Positions 45,329 to 56,145 of a stretch of DNA of 64,000 bases are shown one piece after another (within the stretch, counting starts at the first letter, position 1; the number at the start of each line of letters is the position of its first letter). A program made the position numbers and the translations under genes. The stretch spans positions 6,448,523 through 6,512,522 of the forward strand of contig OY725489.1 in assembly GCA_963281255.1 (NCBI GenBank), given 5' to 3'. The DNA is from Aphrocallistes beatrix. Lineage: Eukaryota > Porifera > Hexactinellida > Sceptrulophora > Aphrocallistidae. Below the pieces are notes generated by a model. The model searched no databases and had not been told where the DNA came from. It worked only from the letters and a program-made list of their open reading frames with translations.

Positions 45329-46786
45329 TCACATAAGCCATTCAGGCTGACAGTGATCACACACTGAAATCGTATAAGAATGATCACTACATACATAATT
45401 GCTACAATTATGGCATTTTGTTCTTACTTTCCTATCTTTTGCTCTTTTACATAAATAACACCTAACCGATTTTTTATCAGATTTTGTATCAACTTCTAGG
45501 GTGGATTCATTATTAGAGTCAGAGTTAGTTGGGATAGAAGCATCAATGCTTCTTTTAGTTCCTTTGGAGAGGAAACGGAATGATGGTGAACGTTTTCTAT
45601 CTTCTATTAATGGTTGCAATAATTCCATGCCTAGTTCATTTAAAAACTTCTTCCTGTTCTTACTTTGTGCAATTTTACACTCAGGATTATTTAATCTATA
45701 AATTACCCAAGAGGAATGTGAAGCAAATGCTATTAAATAAAAAAAAATTACAACAGGCCACCTGCGAGTCGTGCGATAGGGTCTATACTCTTTTACGAGT
45801 TGATCTAATTTATCAACCCCCACTTTGTTTCTATTGTAATCAAGAATGACTTGTGGTTTCTGTTTAAAATGTTCGGAAATAGTTTTGTCGTGATGAACAT
45901 TTGTAAGTAGCAAAACACATCGGTTTTTCTTCGGTATATATGAAACTAGACAAGAATTATTATAAAACAGAAATTTTGAGGAAAATTCTGGAACATTTTT
46001 AGTGATATAGAAAGTTTTAGGTACTTCTTTTCGAATTTTTCTAATAGTACCAAAATAATGTAATTTCTTTTCTTCTAATAAACGGTCAGCGAGTTTTAAT
46101 GAAGAAAAATAGTTGTCTGCTACAATTATATGACCTTCTCCCAAAACAGCTAATAGTCTCATAGATACATCCTCAGGTTTATTACTTAAATGACTCTTTC
46201 CTAAATAAATTTCCATATTGATTGGATAAAATGTTACTGTATCCGCAATTATGAAGAATTTAATACCAAACCTATCCGGCTTCGAAGGCATAAACTGACG
46301 AAATATGCACCGACCTTTGTATTTGCATAAATGTTCGTCAAGTGTAATATATACACCTGGAGAATACAACGAAAATATATTATTTCTAACCACTTCGAAA
46401 ACTTCTCGAATAGGAGCAAGTCTATCATGTAGCAAACGTTCAGACCTAGTTTCATTTGAATCAAATCTTAAAAATCTCAAGAAACATTTAAATCTTTCCC
46501 TTGGAATAGTAGCACGAAAAATAGGTCTACCAATATTCTCATCCAGGGAAAATAGATCAGCAATTGGTTCGCGGGAACCTCGATAGACACCAATGAGTAT
46601 CATCAGTCCTAAGAATGCATATACTTCATTCAGAACAAAAGGACTCATATATTGAGTTTTCAGACTTTCATTCAAATTTGTAGTTAAAAATGTTTCTAGT
46701 TTTTCATTAGTTTTTACTAAGATAAATCTGCACAATTCTTCGGTGAATATCAATTTGAAGATAGCTAAAGAAAAAAACAGCTTCAA
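45329..46786 (-). CDS. piggyBac-family transposase, long ORF, N-terminus uncertain
   Basis: 485 codons without a stop. It would excise and insert its element at TTAA. The DDE domain (DDE_Tnp_1_7 type) spans about residues 10-375. The likely triad is D150 (VYITLDEHLCKYKGRC), D224 (HIIVADNYFSSLKLADRL) and D325 or D328 (NKVGVDKLDQLVKEY). Residues about 440-482 form a C-terminal cysteine-rich zinc domain (CYLCKR ... CHNCSNYVCSDH ... CDHC). The first codon of the open frame is TTG; TGA lies three codons upstream and the first ATG is residue 47. The N-terminal acidic region and native start are therefore missing, frameshifted, or in an upstream exon. Typical full length is about 550-600 residues. 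Terminal repeats with TTAA were not located. Confidence 0.88.
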   Translation of the reverse strand: MKLFFSLAIFKLIFTEELCRFILVKTNEKLETFLTTNLNESLKTQYMSPFVLNEVYAFLGLMILIGVYRGSREPIADLFSLDENIGRPIFRATIPRERFKCFLRFLRFDSNETRSERLLHDRLAPIREVFEVVRNNIFSLYSPGVYITLDEHLCKYKGRCIFRQFMPSKPDRFGIKFFIIADTVTFYPINMEIYLGKSHLSNKPEDVSMRLLAVLGEGHIIVADNYFSSLKLADRLLEEKKLHYFGTIRKIRKEVPKTFYITKNVPEFSSKFLFYNNSCLVSYIPKKNRCVLLLTNVHHDKTISEHFKQKPQVILDYNRNKVGVDKLDQLVKEYRPYRTTRRWPVVIFFYLIAFASHSSWVIYRLNNPECKIAQSKNRKKFLNELGMELLQPLIEDRKRSPSFRFLSKGTKRSIDASIPTNSDSNNESTLEVDTKSDKKSVRCYLCKRAKDRKVRTKCHNCSNYVCSDHSYTISVCDHCQPEWLM

Positions 46787-47018
46787 AAACTTTCAAAATT
46801 CACTTCTAAATGATTGTTGGAAATGTATTTGAATGCCATAATAATTAATTACCACTTTCGATTTAATTTACTGAATTGTACTTGTATCTAGAATTTCTGC
46901 AACATCATTTCCGGGAGAGCCATTTGGACGGGGATGCAAAATATGTTATTTGAAATCATTTCCATAAATATAACAAATGTATCCAAAGACTAAGCCGGTA
47001 TCATACTTGTACGTATTA
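46787..47018. other. Flank of the piggyBac ORF
   Basis: AT-rich; a cgggagagccatttggacgg block at about 46912 is unassigned. Confidence 0.4.
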
Positions 47019-47217
47019 TCTTATATATGAAAACCTCAATGGTTTTTTTATTGTTTGCGCAATTCGATTGAGGAACTGGGAAGTGCTAGAAATGTGAAAT
47101 TTGGCACACTGGTAATTAAGAATGAAAGTAGAAGGGAGTTTTAAGATCTAAGCGAAATGTTCACACCTCGCCGAGATAGGATGCAAAATGTGCTGACCAA
47201 TCAAATACGATCATTTT
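47019..47217 (+). mobile_element. Family A Helitron 5' end
   Basis: A|TCTTATATATGAAAAC terminus, attcgattgaggaactgg, then the taagcgaaatgttcacacct leader, ending abruptly where family B sequence begins. Confidence 0.75.
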
Positions 47218-47219
47218 TT

Positions 47220-47402
47220 TGCATGTGAGAGTCTTTTGGCTATGGTTCCAGTAAGTTCTGAGCTCAGAGCAAAATGTTGACTCATCATGGAATTATGACG
47301 TCATTGTCACATTTTAAAAGTTAAGCAATAGAGTTATTCGAGCATAACTCAGCCATTATAGGAGATAGAAGGCTGAAATTTTAAGGGATATGTATACTAA
47401 CA
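47220..47402 (+). mobile_element. Family B Helitron fragment
   Basis: gcatgtgagagtcttttggc through TGACGTCA (47297) and ggagatagaaggctgaaatt. Joined directly to a family A 5' end, forming a chimera. Confidence 0.8.
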
Positions 47403-47735
47403 TAGTGTGTTTCATAATTATTGGCACTAGAATTTAACTTAATGTAGTAGTATCAAACTTGTAATTAGAAAGAGCATAATAATTTCAGTATAACTTCATG
47501 TATGTATTTTCTTACTATATATACATTGTTTTGAGCCACACTATCATACCATGTGATTACCAAGCATCTTTTCTAGAATGCAAACTCATTCTTTGTCTCA
47601 GTTTTTTGTCAATATTCCAACAACATTTTGCCATGGTATAGCAATATTTTCTTCTATACCGCTCAATTTAGTTATTGAGATATCTAAGCACGTATATATC
47701 TCAAAGTGTCCGCCAGGCGTGCAGCGCAAGCAAAT

Positions 47736-47808
47736 TGATTGAAGAAACTGCCAGGTATAGAAAGCTGATTTTTGGCATGCGGGAGTCTTTTGGCTATGGC
47801 TCTGTCAG
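47736..47808 (+). mobile_element. Family B Helitron fragment left of the MULE
   Basis: attgattgaagaaactgcc to ttttggctatggctct; interrupted by the MULE. The matching 3' half resumes at 49478. Confidence 0.8.
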
Positions 47809-48004
47809 GCCAAAATTGGTCCGGGCCAAACTTTTAAAATTGGTCCGACGATGCACCACATCCGTCCATATGTATGTATCTCCGTACGCTGCGAAATTTG
47901 AGTTTTCAAAAATTTAGTAGTCTCGATGTATTACAATATTCATATCTCACATGCCAAGTCAGCTGCACTATCGGTCTACCGACAGACATTTTTTAATATG
48001 AATA

Positions 48005-48797
48005 ATGCGGGGAAGCTGCATTTGTTCGAATTTTGAAGTCGTACAGAGTTTCAGAGAATATCATGAGCTTGCAACATACATTCGAAAATTAATGGCAATT
48101 CCCTATCTTCCAGCAAGTGACATTTTGTCAACATTTACACTTCTTGATTCTCCAACAAATCTTCCAGTTCCTGAGGAAATTAAACTCATTAAATTACAAA
48201 AGTACTTTAAAAGGAGATGGTTACGACAAATATTCCCTGAGAATTATCCATCTTTGATGCTCAACTTTCAACCAACAATGTTGCAGAATGTTATCATTCA
48301 AAGCTTAAAGGGAGAGTTAAGTGCGGCCATCCAAGAATTTGGAATTTTATGGCAATATTAAATGAAATTATCATGGATACAGACAATGAAATTGGAAGGT
48401 TATGCTCTGGTAAGGATATTAGTAGGACAAGAAAAAGGATAAACATTCTCAATGCTGAATGTCGTAGTACCTGTAAACTTAAATTGACGGCAGGAAGTTA
48501 TAATACATGGGAATATCTGGAAGCTATCAGTCATACAATTGGGAATGTTACCATTGTTAACAATATCGATGATTCTGAAGAGTCAGATGAATCAAGGGAA
48601 GAAGATAATATAATAACGAATATACAGAATAATTGTGTAGTTTGCCTTACTCCCAGGACAACTACCTGGATATTTTTTCCTTGCAGACATGCAAATTGTT
48701 GCACCGAATGCACTAAGAAAATTTAAGAATTAGAACATTCCTGCCCAGTCTGCCGTACTCCTATCGAAAGAAGCTTTCAAATATACACAAATTAGTC
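48005..48797 (+). pseudogene. MULE transposase C-terminus with RING finger
   Basis: The first frame (48005-48361) reads YIRKLMAIPYLPASDILSTF, the region after the MULE catalytic core. A one-base shift near 48270-48280 restores NNVAECYHSKLKGRVKCGHP and RIWNFMAILNEII, the typical MULE motif (NxxExxHxxxK...HPxIWxF). The second frame (48349-48726) adds a coiled, acidic linker (DDSEESDESREEDN). A C3HC4 RING follows: CVVC, FFPCRHANCCTEC, then an in-frame TAA at 48724, then SCPVCRTPIERSF. The RING resembles the IAP/MDM2-type C-terminal E3 module. N-terminal and DDE parts are absent. Pseudogene, but the transposase-RING fusion is unusual. Confidence 0.75.
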
Positions 48798-48974
48798 ATT
48801 TTCATTTGGATTATCTTTGAATTTTTCAGTATAGTAGTAGTAGTAGTAGTAAATTACTCAGTATTTAATATTTTATACTTCCTCTTTTTTTGTTTGCCTA
48901 GTTTCGGGATTTTTTGTAAAAGAATATATACTTTTCCATTAAACACTTACTCAATCTATGTGTATGTAGCTTAA

Positions 48975-49255
48975 AAAAATAGAGTCGAACAACTGACAAC
49001 ATGTCTAAAATAGAGTCGAACAACTGACAACATGTCTAAAATAGAGTCGAACAACTGACAACATGTCTAAAACTGAGTCGAACAACTGACAACATGTCTA
49101 AAATAGAGTCGAACAACTGACAACATGTCTAAAACTGAGTCGAACAACTGACAACATGTCTAAAATAGAGTCGAACAACTGACAATATGTCTAAAATAGA
49201 TTCGAACAACTGACAACATGTCTAAAACTGAGTCGAACAACTGACAACATCGGAA
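48975..49255. repeat. 31-bp minisatellite
   Basis: About nine units with a 31-bp period (gagtcgaac at 48982, 49013, 49044...), core gagtcgaacaactgacaaca. Units differ by aaaatagag versus aaaactgag, partly alternating. Preceded by (agt)n at 48833-48851. Lies within the MULE element, 3' of its coding part. Confidence 0.95.
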
Positions 49256-49477
49256 ATTCGAAAATTGGCAACTTCAAAATTCAAACAAATGCATGCGCTC
49301 CGAATAATGCCAACTTGAGTCATGATCAAAGCGGGCGAGCGTTGAAGGGAAATGACGGGACGCAATAGTAAAACTTCTACATACTTGTTGTAATGTCAGC
49401 ACATCCTATGAGGAGAGGACTACTTTAGTGTCGTAATAAAATGACACAAAATTTAACTGGAACCAATTTTGGCAGGT

Positions 49478-49725
49478 GATACAACTCTCATCCAAAAATG
49501 ATGATTCATCACTCTGTTGTGATGTCACCATTACGCATCCAAATTTTAAAATTGACAAATTTGATTATTTTTCGAGTGGTATTGATTCTATCAGTAGGTC
49601 AGACATATTTATAGATGTTATCGCCCTTATATTTAATCAATTTAACTCCAGGAAACCGAAGGGAGCCTCCATCATGACACAAAGTGTCCGCCAGCCGCGC
49701 AGCGCAAGCGAACGAAGCGCGCTTG
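49478..49725 (+). mobile_element. Family B Helitron, 3' half right of the MULE
   Basis: Continues from the copy at 47736: caaaaatgatgattcatcac ... terminal GCGCGCTTG at 49725 followed by T. Confidence 0.85.
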
Positions 49726-49736
49726 TTTTAATCAAA

Positions 49737-49856
49737 CAGTAATGACTTATGCATACAATCAAAAGGACTATTTTTCATTAAAATTCATTGGTTCATGTGA
49801 GAACCAATCAATGATCAAACTTTTATAATGCGATTCATACGATTCTATTTTATATA
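49737..49856 (+). mobile_element. Family A Helitron leader fragment
   Basis: atgcatacaatcaaaaggac, ttcatgtgagaaccaatcaa and cttttataatgcgattcat match the leader at 21280-21400 and 63630-63700. Confidence 0.75.
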
Positions 49857-49858
49857 AA

Positions 49859-50202
49859 CAAGCGCGCTTCGCTTGCTTGCGCTGCGCGGCTGGCAGACAC
49901 TTTGTGTCCGCTGGAGGCGCCCTGCGGGCGCCTGGGGACACATTGATTAATTATAAGGAAGATAACACCTCTAATACGTCTGTCATACTGTTATATTCGA
50001 TTTTCCACGAAAAATCGCCAATTTGTCAATTTTCTAACATTTTTGATGATAGTTGCATCGTAAAATTTCAGTCTGCTATCACCTAAAATTGCTGAGTTAT
50101 GGTCGAAAAAATGAAATTACTAATTATATAAAAGGTAACAATGACGTCATACGTAATTCCATGATGAGTCGACATTTTCGTCTGAGCTCAGAACTTAGTG
50201 GA
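49859..50202 (-). mobile_element. Family B Helitron, 3' part
   Basis: Minus 3' end GCGCGCTTG at 49859, gacactttgtgtccgc hairpin, TGACGTCA near 50142. Truncated at the ctcagaactt block. Followed by the repeat shared with the window start. Confidence 0.85.
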
Positions 50203-50456
50203 GCTGTTGCAGGCCAAATGCGTTTTCAGGCCAAACGTGTTTAGCCTGGAAAACTAGGCTAAACGCGTTTGGCCTAGGCCAGATGCGTTTTCATTATTTT
50301 CTAAAACCCATGGGTGTATTTCTAATTAAATAATTGAAGTTCTAATATATGTATATTATATTACGATTAGTAATCATAGCAATATCTTACAAACCTTTAC
50401 ATATTTCTCATTATTAGACTGTATTTAGTCATAATTTTAATTATTGATGATTATAT

Positions 50457-51180
50457 TTACATACGATAAATTATAAATCTCCCGTTATCACTCTGCAATA
50501 TATGAGGGGAACCGGTAAGAAAGAAGATATCAAGAAGGGTTGCTGAAACTTCAGTAGCTGTTTTGGTTTTAATAGGCCGAAGGACCACAAATTTTGTTAG
50601 GTGATCCTGATATACGAGCAAGAAATTATACGGTGAGTTCACTACTCCAGTAGCCTGCATGTCTATGAGGTCGACTTGGCCTCTAGACGCGAAGTCAGTA
50701 CTCCTAATTGGTTTTGTGACAACACTTTTTATTGATTTATTTTTGTAGTTGACATTCTTGACACATCCCGACAAACGAAAGTACGATCTTCCTGGAAAAA
50801 CCGGTATAGCCCCTTTTCAGCTCAACAAACAAACGATCCCTTTCAAGATGTTTGCCATCCTCGCTATGTACTTTCTCGAAGAGGTCGAATAGATTTCCTT
50901 GGGAACAACTTGCAACAATTTGCCCGTAGTGTTGTTTAACTGGTAGAGTATTTTGGTTGATTGGATATCCTTAACCAGGTATTTCTTTCTTATTCGATAA
51001 TATTTCTGTCGCAAAGCAAAAATGACAGAAGGGCATGGACCAGAGTACAGGTCTATGATGAGAGATATCTCTTATGATGTTACGACCGAATTGCAAAGGT
51101 TTTTTTCCAGAAATTTGTAAAAGTTTTGTTTTCGTGTCAACATTTTTTGAAATTGATTCTATTGAGTTTTTGAGCAAATG
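50457..51180 (-). pseudogene. Integrase-like protein (KRBA2/Ginger-type)
   Basis: Minus strand in several frames: upstream YYRIRKKYLV and a zinc-finger part ending GMCQECQ; then ASRGQVDLIDMQATGVVNSP, FLLVYQDHLTKFVVLRPIKT and HILQSDNGR. The first Asp (VDLIDMQ) and second Asp (QSDNG) are present, and the Glu part is lost. QVDLIDMQ...YQDHLTKF is typical of the KRBA2-like/Ginger integrase lineage (recalled), distinct from the Gypsy pieces nearby. Several frameshifts. Confidence 0.75.
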
Positions 51181-52120
51181 AGCCTACACCGAAATTTTGG
51201 CACTTTTATAGAACATATTCATTCAAATATTTAGCTGAAGACAGGAATATCCAAGCTATTATTTCCTTTACAAGAACTCGATTCTGTCGAAAATATCCAA
51301 TGATTTGCATTTCTATCGACATCAAAATATTTTGTTAACCTTTGATATTAGTTTTGTGATGAAATCTTTGATAATTTTGAAAGTTACTGACAACAAACAA
51401 TTTTTTGTATTACGTGAGCAACATATCATAGCACATCTCTAACTATTTATATAAACTATTTGTTGTTTAGTGAGGATTAGACAAAAGGAATGCTCCTACT
51501 TTATGGTATTCGTTCGTTTAAGAAATCTTATTACAGTACACCCTGGATAGTCCGAACCTCGCCAATCCGAACCCTCGCTAATCCGAACACCCCAAATATA
51601 CTATTATTCTCCTCTATGCTTTGAATAAAAGTTTATAAACTTAAATCTATCAATAAGATTGAAAAACTCGTTAAATAAGCAATCACAGCGAAATAATATC
51701 CTTAATATTCTAACAATGCAAAATTATTGTAATTAATGCCCTATTGAATTAGTGTTATTTCACTAATCCAAACGATTTTTTCGAATATTGGTACAGAACT
51801 GTCCAGATTAGCGAGGATGTGCTATATTTAAATTCCATTCAGTTAAAAGGAGCGGTAGGAAATTTATATTTAGTCTAGGTATTTTGGAGTTTGATATGAC
51901 GAGATACCAAACAAATGGGCAGAGTTACGAATCTTTATAAAATCGAGTACAACTAGAAGTATATTGAATCAATAACTTTGAATTTAAAATCTATCGTATG
52001 TAAATAAATCATTAATAAGCCATTTTACAAGGGATTAGTATGCCCAATGGAGATTGTTTTGTGCCCTACCAGAACAAAGGGGACGAACTTAGTGTACAAG
52101 GCGCATATTGCGAGGAAGTA
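51181..52120. other. AT-rich spacer
   Basis: One possible Tigger/pogo-like trace (cctggatagtccgaacctcg, aatccgaacaccccaaa around 51540-51595, inverse cagattagcgaggat near 51805) suggests a MITE at about 51535-51825 with 'unaligned' ends. No gene. Confidence 0.45.
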
Positions 52121-53447
52121 GATTAGTAGTTCCTGTCAAAGGAATGGAACTCGTATCGGATCTGCTTCATCAAGGGCACCCTGGTATCTCTAGGTATCTC
52201 CAGGAAAAGTTTAGCAAACCCCCTTGCTAAACTTTTCCGTCTGGTGGCCGGGAATCGATAATGAATTGGAGAGGAAAGTGGATACATGCGAACAATGTCA
52301 GTACAATAAACGGAAACCTACACAGGTTCCCTTGCATCCATGGGAGTGGCCGCAACGGCCTTGGAGACTTATTCACATAGACTACGCTGGCCCTTCCTTG
52401 GGAGGATGTTCCTCCTCGTGGTCGATGCACACGCAAAATGGACCGAGTTTGCCATAGTCAGTTTTGCAACTTCCACGAATATTATAGAAGAATTGAGAAG
52501 AATATTTTTGGTTCATGGATTGCCGGAAGTACTCGTATCCGATAACGGCACGGCATTCTCCAGTGCAGAATTCATCGACTTTGCGAAGCGTAATGGTATT
52601 AGACATATCAGAACTGCACCGTATCACGGGTAAAGGAAGGCGACTCAACCCATCTGCATGTAGAACTCCTTCGGCACTCTTATACTCTAACCTGTAATCA
52701 TACGCCCCAAGAAGTAATGCCAATCTCTGCAGTCTAGCTGATGCAAGAGGCGGTACTGGCTTGTTCCGATCAAAGATATGCTGGAGGGGCTTGTGGTCTG
52801 TGTGTAATGTGAAGCAACATCCATAAAGAACTGATGAAATTTCTTAACTGCAAACATTATTGCAAGACCTTCCTTGTCTAGCTGGGAACACCCCCGTCGT
52901 CAAATGGGCAAGTAGAAAGGGCAGTCCAGACGTTCAAAGACTCCATGAAGGGAAGTTCATCAGACACAATTCAAACTTCACTTACCGGACGACACCCCAT
53001 ACAACTACTGGGATTTCACCTGCAGAGTTGCGAACTCACTTGAGCCTTCTAATACCGGATATATAATCTTCAATAACGAGGAGGCAAGAATATCAGAAGG
53101 AACGATATGACACACACTCTAGAGAAGAGTCGGTAACGGAAGGTAGTGAAGTTCTTATACGCGATTTTCCAGCGAGTAAATCTAAATGGATGAAAGGCGT
53201 AATAAAAGGTAGAAGTGGCCCTATGTCAAGTAATATAGAAATGGATGAGGGTAGAATTATACATCGACACTTGGATCACATAAAGCCATACCTTGCTGCA
53301 TATAGGAATTCCGAATGCATAGAGCGACAGGATGACAACTACTATCCGCTATCAGATCCGGTTCCTCCTGTACAAGCTCCGGATATACAGCCACGCCGGT
53401 CTAGTCGGATACGCAACCCTCCGAAACGGTACGAACCAGAAACCTGA
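52120..53447 (+). pseudogene. Gypsy integrase with inverted RNase H segment
   Basis: Plus strand: LVVPVKGMELVSDLLHQGHP (HH of the zinc finger), VWWPGIDNELERKVDTCEQC (CC), MFLLVVDAHAKWTEF (first Asp) and LPEVLVSDNGTAFSSAEFI (second Asp). At 52630-52882 the strand flips (separate entry). Plus-strand coding resumes with SNGQVERAVQTFKDS (Glu region, shifted frame), YRTTPHTTTGISPAEL and a C-terminal part. It ends IQPRRSSRIRNPPKRYEPET at 53447. The gag, protease and RT parts expected upstream are absent. Confidence 0.88.
52630..52882 (-). pseudogene. Inverted Gypsy RNase H fragment
   Basis: On the minus strand: LDKEGLAIMFAVKKFHQFF, HTDHKPLQHIF-like sequence in shifted frame, then LLLGAYDYRLEYKSAEGVLH and ADGLSRLPLPV. 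This is the RNase H end of a Gypsy pol, in opposite orientation inside the plus-strand integrase, between its second Asp and Glu motifs. Confidence 0.85.
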
Positions 53448-53469
53448 CTTCTAGAAAGGCAACTTCCTT

Positions 53470-53481
53470 AGGAAGGAGGAG
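53470..53481 (+). promoter_or_regulatory. Polypurine tract
   Basis: aggaaggaggag lies directly before TGTTGTAAC; it is the plus-strand priming site expected next to a 3' LTR, 22 bp after the pol stop. Confidence 0.8.
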
Positions 53482-54472
53482 TGTTGTAACACTGTTTAGG
53501 AATCTATTAGCACGGATTCTAGAATGTTCTTAGGTAACTCAACTAGATAGTAGGTTCTTATTGAGCTTCCTATCAGGGAGTGAAATAGCATATTTAGTAC
53601 TATATAGGTATGTTCTAGATGTTAAGTTGTGTGTGTTGGTATTACTACTAATTCATTATATCACTATCGGCTGCGTGCTGAGAATTACAGTTATACGATT
53701 ACGACAGCCATTAATAAACACGTTAATATAGCTATCATCATTGTTACCCAATACATTGATTCGAATTGATGAAGTGTTTAAACGCTGATCTTGTTCTGTT
53801 AATACAGGGTGGCTCATAAGTTCTGTGACAAGCTTCATTAGGTTTAAAATTTATTATACTCAAACAGTCTTAGTTATTATGTTCTTTAGAGATTGTAATT
53901 CGAGCTTTCAATGATATTAAAAGATTTTCGAGTCTAAGACCTGGAACTGTGTTTTGTATGGCGATTTTTATGTGGTAAAAATGTGTCCTAGCACGCAGCG
54001 AAAATCGAGAATCAGGGCCCACTACTTTTCAAATGATCATTCTGGAGTCTTCAAATTCTAGGAAAAATTTCACATTTTCCTCGAACACTCTAAATTTGTA
54101 GAAATATAAAAGTTTATATCAGTACATATTGAGAACCATTTGAGTCAGAATTTTGGTGATATGAAAAAAAAGTGCAATTTTGGGTTATTTTGCAAAATGT
54201 ACCTAAAGAACATCGATTAGAATTAATTTTTCACAGAAGCAGTGACTTTGATTCTCGATTTTCGCTGCGTGCCAGGACACATTTTTTCCCCCATAAAACT
54301 CACTATACAAAACACAGTTCCAGGTCTTAAACTAGAAAAGTCTTTTACAATCATTGACAATATTCGAATTACATTCTCTAAAGACCATAATAACTAAGAT
54401 TGTTTGAGTACAATACATTTTATACCTAACGAAGTTTGTATCAGAACGAGCCACCCTGTAATAACATTACAT
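53482..54472 (+). mobile_element. Gypsy 3' LTR, interrupted by a foldback
   Basis: Starts TGTTGTAACACTG after the polypurine tract. About 320 bp run to 53804, where a foldback inserted at TA. The probable end (ataacattaca) lies after 54458. No 5' LTR is in the window, so the exact end is inferred. Confidence 0.65.
53805..54458. mobile_element. Long-arm foldback, copy 1 (654 bp)
   Basis: Ends CAGGGTGGCTCATAAGTTCT / tcagaacgagCCACCCTG, flanked by TA. Arms of roughly 300 bp mirror each other (ctcaaacagtcttagttatt / aataactaagattgtttgag). Central part includes cacgcagcgaaaatcgagaa. No ORF. Confidence 0.92.
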
Positions 54473-55361
54473 ACAAACTAAATAGTAGGGTGTCCCAAAA
54501 ACATGAAAGTTTGAATCTTTAGATGCACACTCTTCGATTACATAGTTTACTTTGATCAGCATATCTAGGCTATGCTATGCTTGTAAATATAAAGACATAG
54601 AATTTCGTATTACAACTATTATATTTGTAGTCTCGTAATCATGTATCTATCACTGTTCAACTAGAACTACCTGTACATAGTCAGTATGATGGTGTTCAAC
54701 TACTGCAAACAAAGGAGACAACTAACCAAAGTTAACAACAAGATCAACATATTGTAAAGAGATACAATGATACTCTCTACCATAGAAGATGCTGATGCAA
54801 TGTCTGATAACTCATATCAATGTTAATTTACAACTAATTTGCATGTGTACCATTTTATTTAGAGACAGTAAACCAATGTTAATAACAAGATTAAAATAGA
54901 TGTAAATCTATCAGGATACTCAATCATGGAAAATAATGATGCTGATTTTATTACACTATTGTATTAATACGTAATGTTAAATGAATAACTAATGCAAAAT
55001 TAACCTACATCTTGCATGCTCTTCATGTTATTGTACAATTTACTATCATATCTAAATGCTTTATGTGTCCAATTGATTTCTAGTCTAGGCGACACATAAC
55101 GACTTTAACAGTATTTGATGTATAGGCCTAATAGTGTAATAATCGAACAAAAGTATTTAAACACTATTTTCCATGGAAACAATTTTAAAATGGATTAGAG
55201 TTTGAGATACTGTGTATTTGATTTCTATTTCATTATGTTTTAATGATGTTTGAGGGTAAATTATTAATTAACAGAGGCAGATACGAACTCACAATCTGGA
55301 TTAATACATCTAAGTCCAACATATGTACACAGCTATTCTTCTGTTCTTTCTGTCTCTTATA
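54473..55361. other. AT-rich spacer
   Basis: No gene. A ggtgtcccaaaaacatga word near 54490 looks like an element end without a partner. Confidence 0.45.
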
Positions 55362-56145
55362 CAGGGTGACTATTAAGTTCTGTTACAAGCTTCATTAGGA
55401 TATAAAATTTCTTATACTCAAACGATCTTAGTTATTATGGTCCTTAGAGATTGTAATTCGAATATTTTCGATGATTTTAAAAGATTTTTCGATTCTAAAA
55501 CTTAGAAATGTGTTTTATATGGCGAGTTTTGAGAGAAAAAAAATGTGTCCTGGCACGCAGCGAAAATCGTGAATCAGGTCCCACTGCTTTTCAAGTTATC
55601 TTCCCAGAGTCTTCAAATTCTAGGAAAAATTAGCTCACACATTTTCCTCGAACACGCACTCTAAATTTGTAGAAATATAAGATGTTCAGATCAGTGCATT
55701 TTGAAGAAGACCAATTGGATCAGATTTTCTTGTGATGTGAAAAAAATTGCTATTTTGGGGAATTTTGCAAAATGTACCTAATTTGAACTGCGACTAAATA
55801 ACTTTTTCTCGTTTCTGATAACGAATTCAGTGGATTTACGAAATATTTCTCTGGCGAATGAAAGGTATCTGGTGCTAAATCGTCATGGGACATCGATTAT
55901 GAAGACATTTTTTACAGAAGCAGTGGGCCCTGATTCGCGATTTCCGCTGCGTACCAGGACACATTTTTGTCTCAAAACTCACCATACAAAACACATTTCT
56001 AAGTCATAGAATCGAAAATCTTTTAAAATCATTGAAAATATTCGAATTACAATCTCTAAGGACCATAATAACTATAAGATCGTCGTTTGAGTATAAGAAA
56101 TTTTATACCTAATGAAGCTTGTAACAGAACTTAATAGTCACCCTA
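55362..56145. mobile_element. Long-arm foldback, copy 2 (784 bp)
   Basis: Ends CAGGGTGACTATTAAGTTCT / agaacttaatagtcacccta, TA flank on the left. Same interior words as copy 1 (tgtcctggcacgcagcgaaa) plus a longer centre. Confidence 0.9.

Larger units (their letters stand above)
47809..49473 (+). mobile_element. MULE element inserted in a Helitron
   Basis: Left GCCAAAATTGGTCC and right ggaaccaattttggc (complement GCCAAAATTGGTTCC) are short inverted ends. Interior: MULE transposase remnant with RING finger, an (agt)n microsatellite and a 31-bp minisatellite. No clear 9-bp duplication. About 1.67 kb, less than a full MULE. Confidence 0.65.

Noticed and set aside
48975..49255. Regularly spaced repeats resembling a CRISPR array
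   Set aside because: Units are contiguous 31-bp tandem copies with no unique spacers, inside a eukaryotic MULE.
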